Shown here in pieces: positions 11,574 through 21,583 of a stretch of DNA of 64,000 nt. The stretch covers positions 3,410,001 to 3,474,000 of the forward strand of contig JAUKTV010000001.1 of the NCBI GenBank assembly GCA_030549205.1, in the 5' to 3' direction. How positions within the stretch are numbered: the stretch's first letter is position 1; each line of letters starts with the position of its first letter. The notes under the pieces are model-generated. The model did no database searches. It was not told where the DNA came from and saw only the letters and a list, made by a program, of their open reading frames with translations. The position numbers and the translations under genes are program-made. Source of the DNA: Apiosordaria backusii. Lineage: Eukaryota > Ascomycota > Sordariomycetes > Sordariales > Lasiosphaeriaceae.

Positions 11574-13314
11574 CGGCATAGCAGTGAGGGACATAATAAA
11601 TAGGATGTAGGGTTAGGGTTATATATAAAGTAAGGCTACAGTTAATAGGAAGAAAGCAAGAATAACAGATAAAAGGTAAGGCAAAGCTCCTACTTTAAAT
11701 ATATTATAGGACTATAAGCTTATAACTAGTACTCTCTTCTTTTTCTTTTTATTTTATAATTCTTTAATAGACTGGAATATAATATTAGCCTAACCTATTA
11801 AACTACTCCATTATAATAATTATAAAATTAAAAAACTATAGTTTAAAAAAGTTTAAATATCTTACAATTTTAAAAGACTATAAATCTTAAAATCTATAAT
11901 TTAATCGATATATATTAAAAAACGGTCGTACTATTAATTAAAATAAACTAAACCTTATATAGTAAAAAATTACCTATAGTAACTTAATTCAAATATAACT
12001 TCAGTATAATTTACCCTCCAGTTAATAAAGCTAAGGCTTAAAGTAATAGTGAAGGTAAAGTTATTAATCCTTTTAATTAAAATCGCAAATAGTTTTAAAA
12101 AAAAATCTATTTTTCTATTAATACCTTTTAATAATACCTTTTAAATAAAAAACCTAAAACTACCGTTAATAAAAAAACCGTTTACGTTTTTAAAGTAATT
12201 TTAAATAGTTTTTATTAAAAGAATATAACTATATTAAATATAATTATAATTGACGTTTTAAGTAATAAATAAAATATCTTTACTATTAAAGTCTTTTATA
12301 CAGTTTTTTAATATAATATTTTCAAATATTTTAATAATTTCCAATATTATATAATTTATAATAAAATCTTTATTAACTAAACTAAGTATCTTAAATCCTT
12401 TATTAAATAATATATATTATATAAAGGCCTTAGTATTTCTTTTTAATTAATTTATAAATATAATAATAATAAAATTTTAATTAGATTTAAAGGTATATTT
12501 TATAAAGTTAAATAGATTAAACTTATTAAAGAATGTTTTTATAAAATATAGTAAGAATTTAAACTTTATATTTTAATAATAGTAACTATAAGTAAATAGA
12601 TCTATAACCTTTATTATTATTATATAAACTTTAACTGTAATATTTAAATTATTTATAATTAGATCTTTACCTTATATTTTAAAAACGTAATCCTTAACGA
12701 AACTATTTAAAAAAGTATTAAAGTAATAAACGATAAATTAAGTATTAAAAATAAAAAGATTTTAAAGTTAAATAAAAATATTAAAATCTATAATATTTAA
12801 ATCGCTAAACTTAAAGATAATATTAACATAATAGAGGAATAGTTAAATGCTATTAAAAATAAAATGATCGAAATACGTAATAGTATTTAAAAGGTATATA
12901 AAGTTTCGACTTTTTTAACTACTTAAAATAGAAAATTAATTTAAAAAATCGAAGAGTTTAGGAAGAAGTAATAAAATAAGTCTTTCTTAATTAAGAGTAA
13001 TAAATAGCTTTATTTCTTTTTTTTAATATAAAGCGATAATTAAGTTCTATTAATTTATACTTTTAAAAAGAACCGATCGGTTATATTTACTATTGATAAA
13101 AATAAATCTTTTAAGAAGGATAAAAAAAGTATAAAACTTCTTAATTTATTGATTTTTATAAATAAAAAAAGTAATAAGGATTTTCTATCCTTTAATATAT
13201 AACGCTGTTAAATAATTAATAAAGTTGAAGTTAATTATAATTACTTTATTAACGATAAAGTGCTTTTTATATATATTAAGAATTGTATTAGCAGTAAGGC
13301 CTCTAAAGCGTTAG
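11574..13314. other. RIPed AT-rich DNA, origin unclear
   Basis: No intact frame. Lysine/asparagine-rich decayed reading is visible (for example 13050-13200), as expected for a RIPed gag-like region, but I cannot assign it to a family. Confidence 0.5.
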
Positions 13315-13329
13315 CTTTATATTTATATA

Positions 13330-14251
13330 TCTCTCTAAAAAGTAGAGCTTCTAAAAAGAAAATTCTTTTACAACGCTATACCTGACGTTAGTTCTCTTTA
13401 CAATTAATTTAGTATACTACTTAAATTGCTTAGGGCTACCGTTATAATTATATAACTATCATATACTTATTACGTACTTATTATATAGTTAAACTTTCTA
13501 CCGTTAAGTTTAATAATAAGTTCGTATAATAACATTATAACTAAACCTTCTAAATGCCTTTTTTATTACCGAATTACTTATAACTATACCGATAACTCCC
13601 TTACCAGCCTATACTAAGACTAAACACCAGCGTTTATATAAAGTTAAAAAGGATCTTATCTACTTTTTTTCCTCTTTTATATCACCTACTACATTACTTT
13701 CCTATATTATTTATTATATTAAGACTTAATCGATTACAATATTAAGTATAGGTTTATCTTATATAATTTAACGATTAAAAGATAGCACTAATATAATAAT
13801 AGTATATAATTATACCAAAAGCCTATAAGTATAAGATCCTAAGGCTAAATTATTATAAGTACTTTAAATTAACTGACATAATAATAGCCATACCGAAAAA
13901 AGATAGTAAAAATAGAAAAATATAAGCGTCGCCTACATTTAAATATATATTATATATACTATTATTACTTTATCTATTAACTAATATATTAGACTTTATT
14001 AATTCGGATAGGATTTGATCGATTTCAATATAGACTGGTAAATTAAAGAAAATAATATAGAGACTTGGAATAAAGCCTTTAAATAGAAAGATAAAGTAGA
14101 AGGATAGTTAGCGAAGTTAATATCGATTATAGGTATAATAATAAAGGCTAAGATACCTTAATAGGTAGTCAATTTAATAGTACACTAAATAACTTAAAAA
14201 TACTGTTATATTGATCGTGAGCATCTGTGTGTCACGTCTTGTGTATATACC
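13330..14251 (-). repeat. 0.93-kb repeat, inverted copy with 15-bp flanking direct repeats
   Basis: Reverse-complement copy of the family, 922 bp, lacking about 13 bases of the CTTAAGGTTCGG end. It is bounded by perfect 15-bp direct repeats CTTTATATTTATATA at 13315-13329 and 14252-14266. Such long duplications are typical of target-primed (non-LTR) retrotransposition. There is no tRNA-like head or poly(A) and no coding capacity, so it would be a non-autonomous element or a LINE end fragment. Confidence 0.75.
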
Positions 14252-14266
14252 CTTTATATTTATATA

Positions 14267-14652
14267 ATAGATACTTTAATTAAATTAATACCTTTAATCG
14301 TTTAATAAAGTATATATAGTATAAGTATAATAATTATAACTTAAAGGAAAAGGCCTTAGTAGATTTTAATAAGTTTAAATTAAAAAAGCCTATTAAGTAT
14401 TAAGTATTTAAAAATAACTTTATATATTTAATCGATAAAGTTAACCGCTTTAAATTTAAATAAAAATATAAGTTTAAATGCTATATTTATAAATTTTTAT
14501 AAAAGGCTTTAACTTTATAATATATTAACCTTTTAATAACTTTTGAAAACTATACTTACTTAAATACCGAAATTACCCTAATCGATAATTAAATTAAGGT
14601 AAAGGTTAAAAAAAAAGAAAAAAATAAAGGTATTAATAATAGTAAAGGTTAT
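14267..14652 (+). pseudogene. Gypsy-like gag remnant, left part
   Basis: RIPed, lysine-rich gag-like reading that continues on the other side of the copia element at 27322. The two halves are separated exactly by the copia insertion and its GTTAT duplication. No intact frame. Confidence 0.45.
14648..14652 (+). repeat. Target-site duplication GTTAT (left)
   Basis: Identical GTTAT occurs at 27317-27321 immediately after the 3' LTR. It joins the two halves of the interrupted gypsy-like element. Confidence 0.9.
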
Positions 14653-14920
14653 TGTTAAAATATAGCACTTAGTTGTGGACTTTATAGTGTATTTTGGCCT
14701 GTAACCTACAGGGCCAATAAACAACTAATGGCTTGGAATTACAGCGCTCACTAACACTCTGCTACGGCAATTACAATGGTCTTTGGATCCCTAAAGTAGC
14801 CTAAAGCCCTGGGCGGTTAGCATACTATAACGGTAAAACGTTAGCGCCCTATACTCTATAAATAACTTCTAACTAGTGTATTTAATAGTTAGACTTAGCC
14901 GGCTAACTAAGTTTACAGTT

Positions 14921-15050
14921 AGCGGACTTAACGGGCATTTAGGCTTTATAATTAGTAGATTTAATAGGTATTTAAGCCCTACAATTAATAGATTTAATAG
15001 GCATTTAAGCCTTATAGTTAGCGGACTTAATAGACATTCAGGCTTTAAAA
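14921..15050 (+). repeat. 33-bp tandem repeats inside the copia LTR
   Basis: Four units starting at 14921, 14954, 14987 and 15020, each like AGCGGACTTAACGGGCATTT plus 13 bases. Four units also occur in the 3' LTR (about 26870-27000). The second copia copy appears to have one fewer, which explains its 679-bp LTR. The units lie in the U3-like half and could carry promoter or enhancer words. Confidence 0.8.
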
Positions 15051-15236
15051 CGGAGAGAGGTTTGGAAAGCAATATAAGGCTAAAGACCTATAATAGGTCT
15101 TATCCTTCGTAACTATTTACTATAATATTTTCTTAACTACTAAGTTAATTTAATATATTAATTTACTATATTTTATAGTATCTTATAAGCTTATATTATA
15201 GTATTTACTTTTTATATATTATAAGACATTACCTCT

Positions 15237-15327
15237 AAAATTGCTAGCGTCGCTTCGTTCGTCAGTCGCGTGGCCCTTCGCTGCGCTACGGGACGCTTCC
15301 TTCCTCACTCTCGCTCCTGGCAATTTT
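15237..15327. repeat. Imperfect inverted repeat at Helitron 3' end
   Basis: AAAATTGCTAG (15237-15247) pairs with CTGGCAATTTT (15317-15327), 10 of 11 positions, enclosing a GC-rich segment rich in CGCTTCG/GCGCTACGG words. Located where Helitrons carry a terminating hairpin. It may be that hairpin in non-canonical form. Confidence 0.6.
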
Positions 15328-15492
15328 GACACGGGCACGAATTTCATGTGCGTATGTGGAGAGCAAACTCAATTGGGGTCAAGTGGGGAGTAAACGAAGC
15401 GACAATAACCTGTCCGGAGGCCAACAATCCCGTGTTCTGCTGAAGACTGTTTATTACAACTACAGCTAAACCTACACAACTAAATCTTCTCT

Positions 15493-18400
15493 CTACACAG
15501 TAAAGCCATCGCTTGTATCGCTCGAGTCATCCTCCTCTTCCATGTCAGAGCTATCGGAGCTCATATACCCGCCTATGTTACTCGACCCAACCTCCTCTTC
15601 CTGTGGACCCAACCGCTGCAGCCTCCTTGTCTCGTAATCAGCTATCTTCAGTTGCATGCTCCGTATCGGATCTTCGCAATATATCCTACTCCGATCAAAC
15701 GGCGACTCAAACATCAGGCCATCCAGTGTTTTGACCCTGGAAACAGCTACGTAGGACAGGCCGGACGCGAACTCTGGCTCGGAGATGTCACAAACCACCT
15801 TGTCGAGAGTGATGCCCTGTGACTTGTGCACCGTGATGGCGTAGCACACAAGCAGTGGGAACTGCTTGCGGAGGCCGGTGCCAGCCCCAAGAACAAACAC
15901 GTGTTGGACCCTGAGGATTGGAACCACCGGCCTAGCCCCATCACGAAGCTCTTCCCCGCTAGGCAACAGGAACGGCGGCCCGGTGTAGTTGTCAAACGCT
16001 ACCATGATAACCTGCGGTGGGTCGTTTTCTACGTTGGCTCCCTCCGCCCACGAGATGTCGTATACGGTGCCCTGCGCACCGTTCACGAGGCCAACGTTGG
16101 CCCAGAGATTCCTCGTCAGCATAACCCGGCAACCAATACAAAGAGGCAATCGTTTGACCAGGTTGCCGGCGTCGGAGGACTTGACCCTGTCTGCGCCGGC
16201 GCCCTCGTGCGTCGCGTTCACCTGGACAACCGCCCTTCGCAGGCCCAGAAGGTGCCGATGGTTATACTCTTCAACCTGCGCCTTGACGGGAAAGATGCGG
16301 AGGGCGTTATCAAAAGCCTCCACCTCGGCCGGGGGTAGCTTGATCGCACATCTCGAGGTGAGAAGCTCCCACGACGGAATGGACACCTTCGCCTGCCTCA
16401 GTTCCTGCAGGGCCTGCCGGAACAGAGCCTGGTCCTCACCCTGCTGGCGCTGGACCGTGGATAAGAACACCGACTTGTCGAACGAAAGGTATACGTTACG
16501 GCCGACAATCTCCATATCCCGCAAGTCACCCGCCGCAGAGTATAGCGGCTTGCTCATGACAGGGGGGAGCTGGAAGAAATCGCCTATGAGGATGACGCTG
16601 AGCCCACCGAGATACTGCTCGCGGCGCTCGGGGAAGATCTCACGGAGCCGCCGATCGATCCAGGCCAGATTTTTCCGCCCCAGCATGCTCTTCTCGTCGA
16701 TGATGAGGTAGTGGATCGGCCTAAACTGTCGCTGCAGGGAGCTGAGGACCGTTGGGGTTTCCGAGAGCGGGCGGTAGTTGCCGTCCACCGGGAGCCGGAA
16801 GAGGGAATGGAGGGTCTGGCCCGTGATCTGGTTGCTGGCTACACCGGTAGGCGCCGCCCGGATGATTGGCGAGGGCTGGCCGCGCCTGGCTGCTTTGGCT
16901 TGCAGGCGAGAGGAGATCACCTTCACCATGTACGACTTGCCGGTCCCTCCGCCCCCGTCCACCTGGATCCGGAGCGGGGCTGGGTTCTGACCTCGGTTGG
17001 TTGCCCTGTAGTGTCCTAGAATGGCGTCGTACACCAGCCGCTGCTCGGTGTTAAGAGTGTCACAGGCCTCGCGCGGGAGCTGCTCGACGTTGTAATTGCC
17101 GGGAGAATCCCCCCGGAGCTCGGTCCAATAGGTTCCGTCGTTAAACAGCTCGTGGGAATAAAGGCCGATGTGGCGGGTCCAGTCGTAGTTTACGTCGATG
17201 TCGCGGCGGCCGAGTAAATCTGCCTCCTCCTGGGGAAGCTCGAGGTCAGGTACCATACGTGCCATCTCGTGCCAATCCTCAAGGGTGATATCAACCACAT
17301 CACCGCCAGGCTCAAACAGCTCCTCGTCAGGCTCGGGTTCCTCCTCGTCCTCGACGCCATAATGGTCGTCGGGGTGGTCGTGATGAATGGCGCAGTGCCT
17401 GTAGGCGACCTCGTAGGTTTCAAACAGCAGGTTGTCGGCTCGTAAAAGATCCGTGGGTTGGCGGTGAGGATGGTTAAGCAGGAGCTTAATACGGCAGAAA
17501 TTAGGCCACTGCTGGTGCGAGCGAACAGGCTTGTATCTGGGGTAGTAGTACAAAACCCTGGGCCGCGCAGGAGGTTGCCACACAGCCCATCTCGAAGGAT
17601 CGCGGGCCTTGAAGTTCCAGTTCTCAAGGAAGTCAAAGTACGTCACCTCCTCCATGTGTGCCGGCCGGTTGAGGTATTTGTCGTAGACATTCGAGGATTC
17701 CTCGACTTCGCCGTCAGCAGTGATGTCGATGGGCCGGGCGTGTCGCTCGCGGGGCCGGCAGTCCACGCTCTGCACCACCCGGCTGTCGTCCTGGAGAGGA
17801 AGGCCCAGCAGGATGTGGCAGATCTCCTGCGCGGAGTAGTCCCTCTCACCCACCAGCTTGTTCATCAGCTTGGATACGAACGAAAGCATGGGGTTGCGGT
17901 CGGAAACGTAAGGCATTATGCCGCGGGCGATCTGCGCGTACGTGTTGGTCTGGGCCTCCGACTTGCTGCAGTACTTTGCAGCGTAGTTGATCACAGCCTG
18001 TACGCCGGTGCAGGGCGAGCAGTCAGTGTTGGCGAGCCAGCAGAGCGAGATCATCGGGTTGTACTGGTTCATGTGGGTGTCGTTTCTCTCGGCCTCGAAA
18101 TGCCACCATTTCGTACCTGCTCTCCTAACAACACCCGCAGCTGGCCGCTCGGGGCGGGGAAAGAGGAACCGGCATGTTGGCTGCGGCGGGGGTTGCTCTG
18201 GCTCACCGGCCTCACCGGCTTCTGCTCGGGCTGCCGACTGTCTGGCCCGCTCCGCATCTCTCTTGGTTAGGCGGAGGCAGTATGTAGTGGAACAATGGTG
18301 CCGCTGGCATCGGTTTACAATACGGTTGAGCCACTCCCAGGTAATCTCGGTCTCGAGAGGGTCTACGGACAGGGGATTGCCCTCGTCCGCGCCCTGGTCC

Positions 18401-20858
18401 CGCTGTGGGTTCAGGGCTGTGATATGGTAACCCCAGACCGTCGCAAAGTTGTCTCGTGTATCTTTCGTCGACATGTCGGGATCCGGGCTCCCATTGAACC
18501 AATACAGCCCATGGGCGTGGCTGCTGCCGCGGCCTTGCCACTCGTAACGGTACCAATAATCTTCCAGGTTGAACTTCTTCTCGAGCACAATCTTCCGGAA
18601 CAGCTTGTTGCGAGAGTGGAAGTGCCAGGCTGCGATATGCGGGTTCTCACGCAGCAACTGACGTGACTTAGCCATACGCGCACGCTCGTCCAGAACCTTC
18701 CATTCTTCGTACTCGGGCATGTGCCGGTATAGGCTCTGCCAATGAAGGTCGGCTGGGCTCTGGGTGATGAAGGCAGCTGGGACGCCAAGGCAGTGGGCAA
18801 ACGCCTCACACTCACGCCGCCGGCGATACCAAAAAGGACGGGTGCCCTTAATCACACCCGCAAAACGCGAGATACGATTTAAGATCGCTTGAGCTTCTGG
18901 CTGTTCGGGGTCGGCCAGAGCTCGCTGGAGGTCCTCCTTGGTAAGCGGCGTGCGATGGTGCTTACTGACATAGAACTTGCTGTTGCTGCGTGCTTGCTGA
19001 CGCATTAGCGTGTTCAAGGCAATAAAGCGAAAGCTGTGGTGCCTAGCGAACCGGCCATCCTCCCACTTTATGGCATGCTCAATATAATCCTGGTAGGATA
19101 TATTGCGTTGCCTGGGCTCAACAAAATCCGCAACGCCCTGGGGAAATAAGGTGGGGCAGGCCAAAGAAAGCAGTGCGTACTTCTGGTTAAATTCATCCAA
19201 AGGCGTACGACGGATAGATGGCATGGGTAGCTGGTGTGCCGAGTGCGGGTCGGCGTGTCGTAGGGGGACCCGTTCGGTATCCTCAGCGACGGTGTTGTCG
19301 ACACGGCCCTGGAGTTGATTAAGCTCAGTCTCCTGGATGAGCAGGTTGGGCACTGCGGCTTCGTCGATAACCTCAGAATCTTCCAGCTCTGGCTCCTCGA
19401 CCGGGTCAACATCAGGGCCAAAATCGGCAGGCAAACCCGAGGTCTCGTCAACTTCATGGATGCTTAGCTGGTCGAAGACGTTGCCATCTTCGGGGAGCTG
19501 GGAAAGATTGTCGTGATTCAAAGTAAAGTCTCGGTAGCCTGGGTGGTTGAGGGAAAGAAACTTAAGCCAGGCCTCTACTGCGGCGCGGCGGACGCGGAAT
19601 CGTCGGCGGAACTGCCGATCCATCCGGGCCACGTTCTCGGAACCACGAGGCCGAAGGATAACGACATCGAGGTCTTTGGGTAGCAAAGGGAGCTCACTAT
19701 ATACCTTGCCAACGTCACGCAAGAAGTGTACAACATGCCCACGATACTTATACTGCTGCCCACGAACCTATGTTTTGTCAGTTACCAAACCCTTTGCTTC
19801 CATCCTCGTTACGTACTGTAAATACATTGACGCTGACGTGCACCCGCGCAATAAACATCTCCTCCAACGGCTCAAGCCTGGGCAGATCATTAGGTACAGG
19901 GCCAAAATCCAGCTTGTTCGCAGCCGAAAAGAAAAAAGGCTCGTCCTGACGCTTCTTATCATCCTTATCGTGGCAACGCTTGCAGATCCTATCCCCTTTG
20001 AGCTCCATGTCGAACCACCGCTCTTTGCACCGTGGGCAGTATTGCATCTGCTCGGCAGCAAGTGCCCTGTCGAATTCTGCCTTGATGGCGAGGTCTTCCG
20101 CGGTTAGAGGCGACTCCTAATCGGCCCCTGTAAACTGAGGGGGAGGCTCGTCGAATTCGCGGGGAGCTGGTTGGGGGGAGGAGCGTCTGCGTGGTCGGCC
20201 GCGAGGAATTCGGTCAAGGCGCGGTCGTCCTCGGCGACGGCCACGAGCAGGTGTGGACGGTGAGGGTGGTGGCCGTCGCTGTGGAACTAGAGATCCCACG
20301 CGAGGCACTTCATCGTCAGCTTCCATCTCTTCCTCAGGCTCTCTCGGCTGAGCAGAGGGTGGGAGGTCGGTGGCGGGGTCCTGGATCTCTTGTTGCTGGC
20401 GAAGCAAGCCACTCATCGTCGGGGTCTGGGAAGGTTCTTCACCATGGCGACGCTCGAGGCGATGCCGTCGCTGGATGTACGAGATCTCGCTGCGAGCAGC
20501 AGCCATTTCGGGAGTATCCGTACTGACACGGCCGCCTTCGCGGTATCGCTGGGCAAGGACCGTATGGGTGAGATTCTGGCGAGGCGCAACCGCTGGATCT
20601 TGTCCGCCGGCTATCGCAGCTGCTCTGGAAATGCGTGCAGCCGACGCGGTTACCTAGGAATAAGGTTAGTAAAGCAACGGAGGAAGATAGAACTGATAGA
20701 CTCGCCTGTTGCCTCGTGCGATTACGGCAATCCGAGCAATTGACGACGATCCTTCGAGGGCCTCGTACCGACCAGAATTGGTCGCTGGGCTTCTCTACGC
20801 GGCAAAGATAGCAAACTTTGGAAGAAACCACCTCCGCCGCACCCGCCTCGTCCGCCAT
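15493..20858 (-). CDS. Helitron Rep/helicase transposase, one in-frame TAG
   Basis: Three exons: 20706-20858, 19817-20653 and 15493-19767. The introns are 20654-20705 (apparent GC-AG intron, GCGAGT donor, TACTAAC branch) and 19768-19816 (GTACGT...TAG, branch ACTGAC). Together they give about 1754 codons. Exon 1 holds a CxxC finger pair (CYLC...CSDC), exon 2 a second zinc ribbon (CPRC...CKRC) and the conserved DEPFFFSAANKLDFG block. The Rep domain has the two-His motif HAH (about 18511-18519) and paired tyrosines YAAKYCSK (about 17971-17985). The PIF1-like SF1 helicase has Walker A GGGGTGKS (about 16933-16956), LIIDEKSM, GDFFQLPP, HKSQGITLDKV and YVAVSRV. The frame is uninterrupted except for TAG at 20117-20119 in exon 2, consistent with CAG-to-TAG. 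Translation from the downstream ATG at 20047 would keep the zinc ribbon, Rep and helicase. Confidence 0.9.
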
Positions 20859-21380
20859 GGATACTGAATAGGCCGGCCATAACGGGCAAACAATACCACA
20901 GAGGAAAGGAGCGTCGGTTAGAAATGACGGATAGTGAATGAAGGCGTTGGGGTGCGATTGAGGTCTGCGGTGCGATCGATTGTTGGATGAAGAATGGAGG
21001 AAATGGAAATTCGCGGTAGGAGAAATTTGAAGTGGGAGGAATTAAATTTGACGCGGGGGGTCAAAGGCAAAGTGGGGCATTCTTGTGGAAGGCAGTGTGG
21101 GGCAAGGCGCGTAATCACGTGCAATGCGCGCAATCGCCCGGGCGCACCCAAACACGATCTCAAACCGTATTCAAACGCCTGCATGTCAGCCATTTCGTGG
21201 ACCTTCAGAAATCGGATTTCAGATCTAGATTTGCCATACAGTTACGCACAGAATGGTACCGGTTGCATAAGTTTTGGAGGTGGTGCCGAATTGGACCCAC
21301 TCTCCGGTAGCCCCCGACCAATCTCTCTTGAGCGATAAGACTCTTATCAATTTTGTATGCGATTTTTTGGAAGTTTGGCA

Positions 21381-21440
21381 GGAATATTGTCCTCCGGACA
21401 GGAATATTGTCCTCCGGACAGGAATATTGTCCTCCGGACA
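21381..21440. repeat. Three perfect 20-bp tandem repeats at Helitron 5' terminus
   Basis: GGAATATTGTCCTCCGGACA three times in a row (21381, 21401, 21421), followed by GGA and then host LTR. The unit contains the palindrome TCCGGA and sits directly at the transposon's 5' end, where the Rep protein is expected to nick. Confidence 0.9.
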
Positions 21441-21571
21441 GGATAATCTACCTTCCTTTAATACTTAATTATTGTTATATACTGTAAATAAAGCCTTCTT
21501 TACTTTTAGTATTTTACGCCATTTCTTGCATAAGTTTATACCTATAGGTCTATAAGACACCTATTTTAATA

Positions 21572-21583
21572 GGTTATGAGCCT
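21572..21583 (+). promoter_or_regulatory. Copia primer-binding site, initiator tRNA-Met half-molecule type
   Basis: GGTTATGAGCCT directly follows the 5' LTR end (21571). Its complement, AGGCTCATAACC, matches 11 consecutive bases of the anticodon arm of fungal initiator tRNA-Met (GGCTCATAACC with CAT anticodon). Priming from an internal tRNAi-Met fragment is known for Drosophila copia. Confidence 0.7.

Larger units (their letters stand above)
15238..21443 (-). mobile_element. Helitron (rolling-circle transposon), nested in copia 5' LTR
   Basis: A 6206-bp GC-rich block inside RIPed DNA. Removing it restores a 713-bp LTR, exactly the length of the 3' LTR, with no duplication, so insertion was between A (15237) and T (21444), the classic Helitron target. 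On the coding (minus) strand the 5' terminus is TCCTGTCCGGAGG. The 3' end is GCTAGCAATTT, preceded by an inverted-repeat segment, rather than the canonical CTRR. The single large gene codes for a Rep/helicase. No RIP-type decay is visible, so the copy is young and probably low-copy. Confidence 0.9.
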
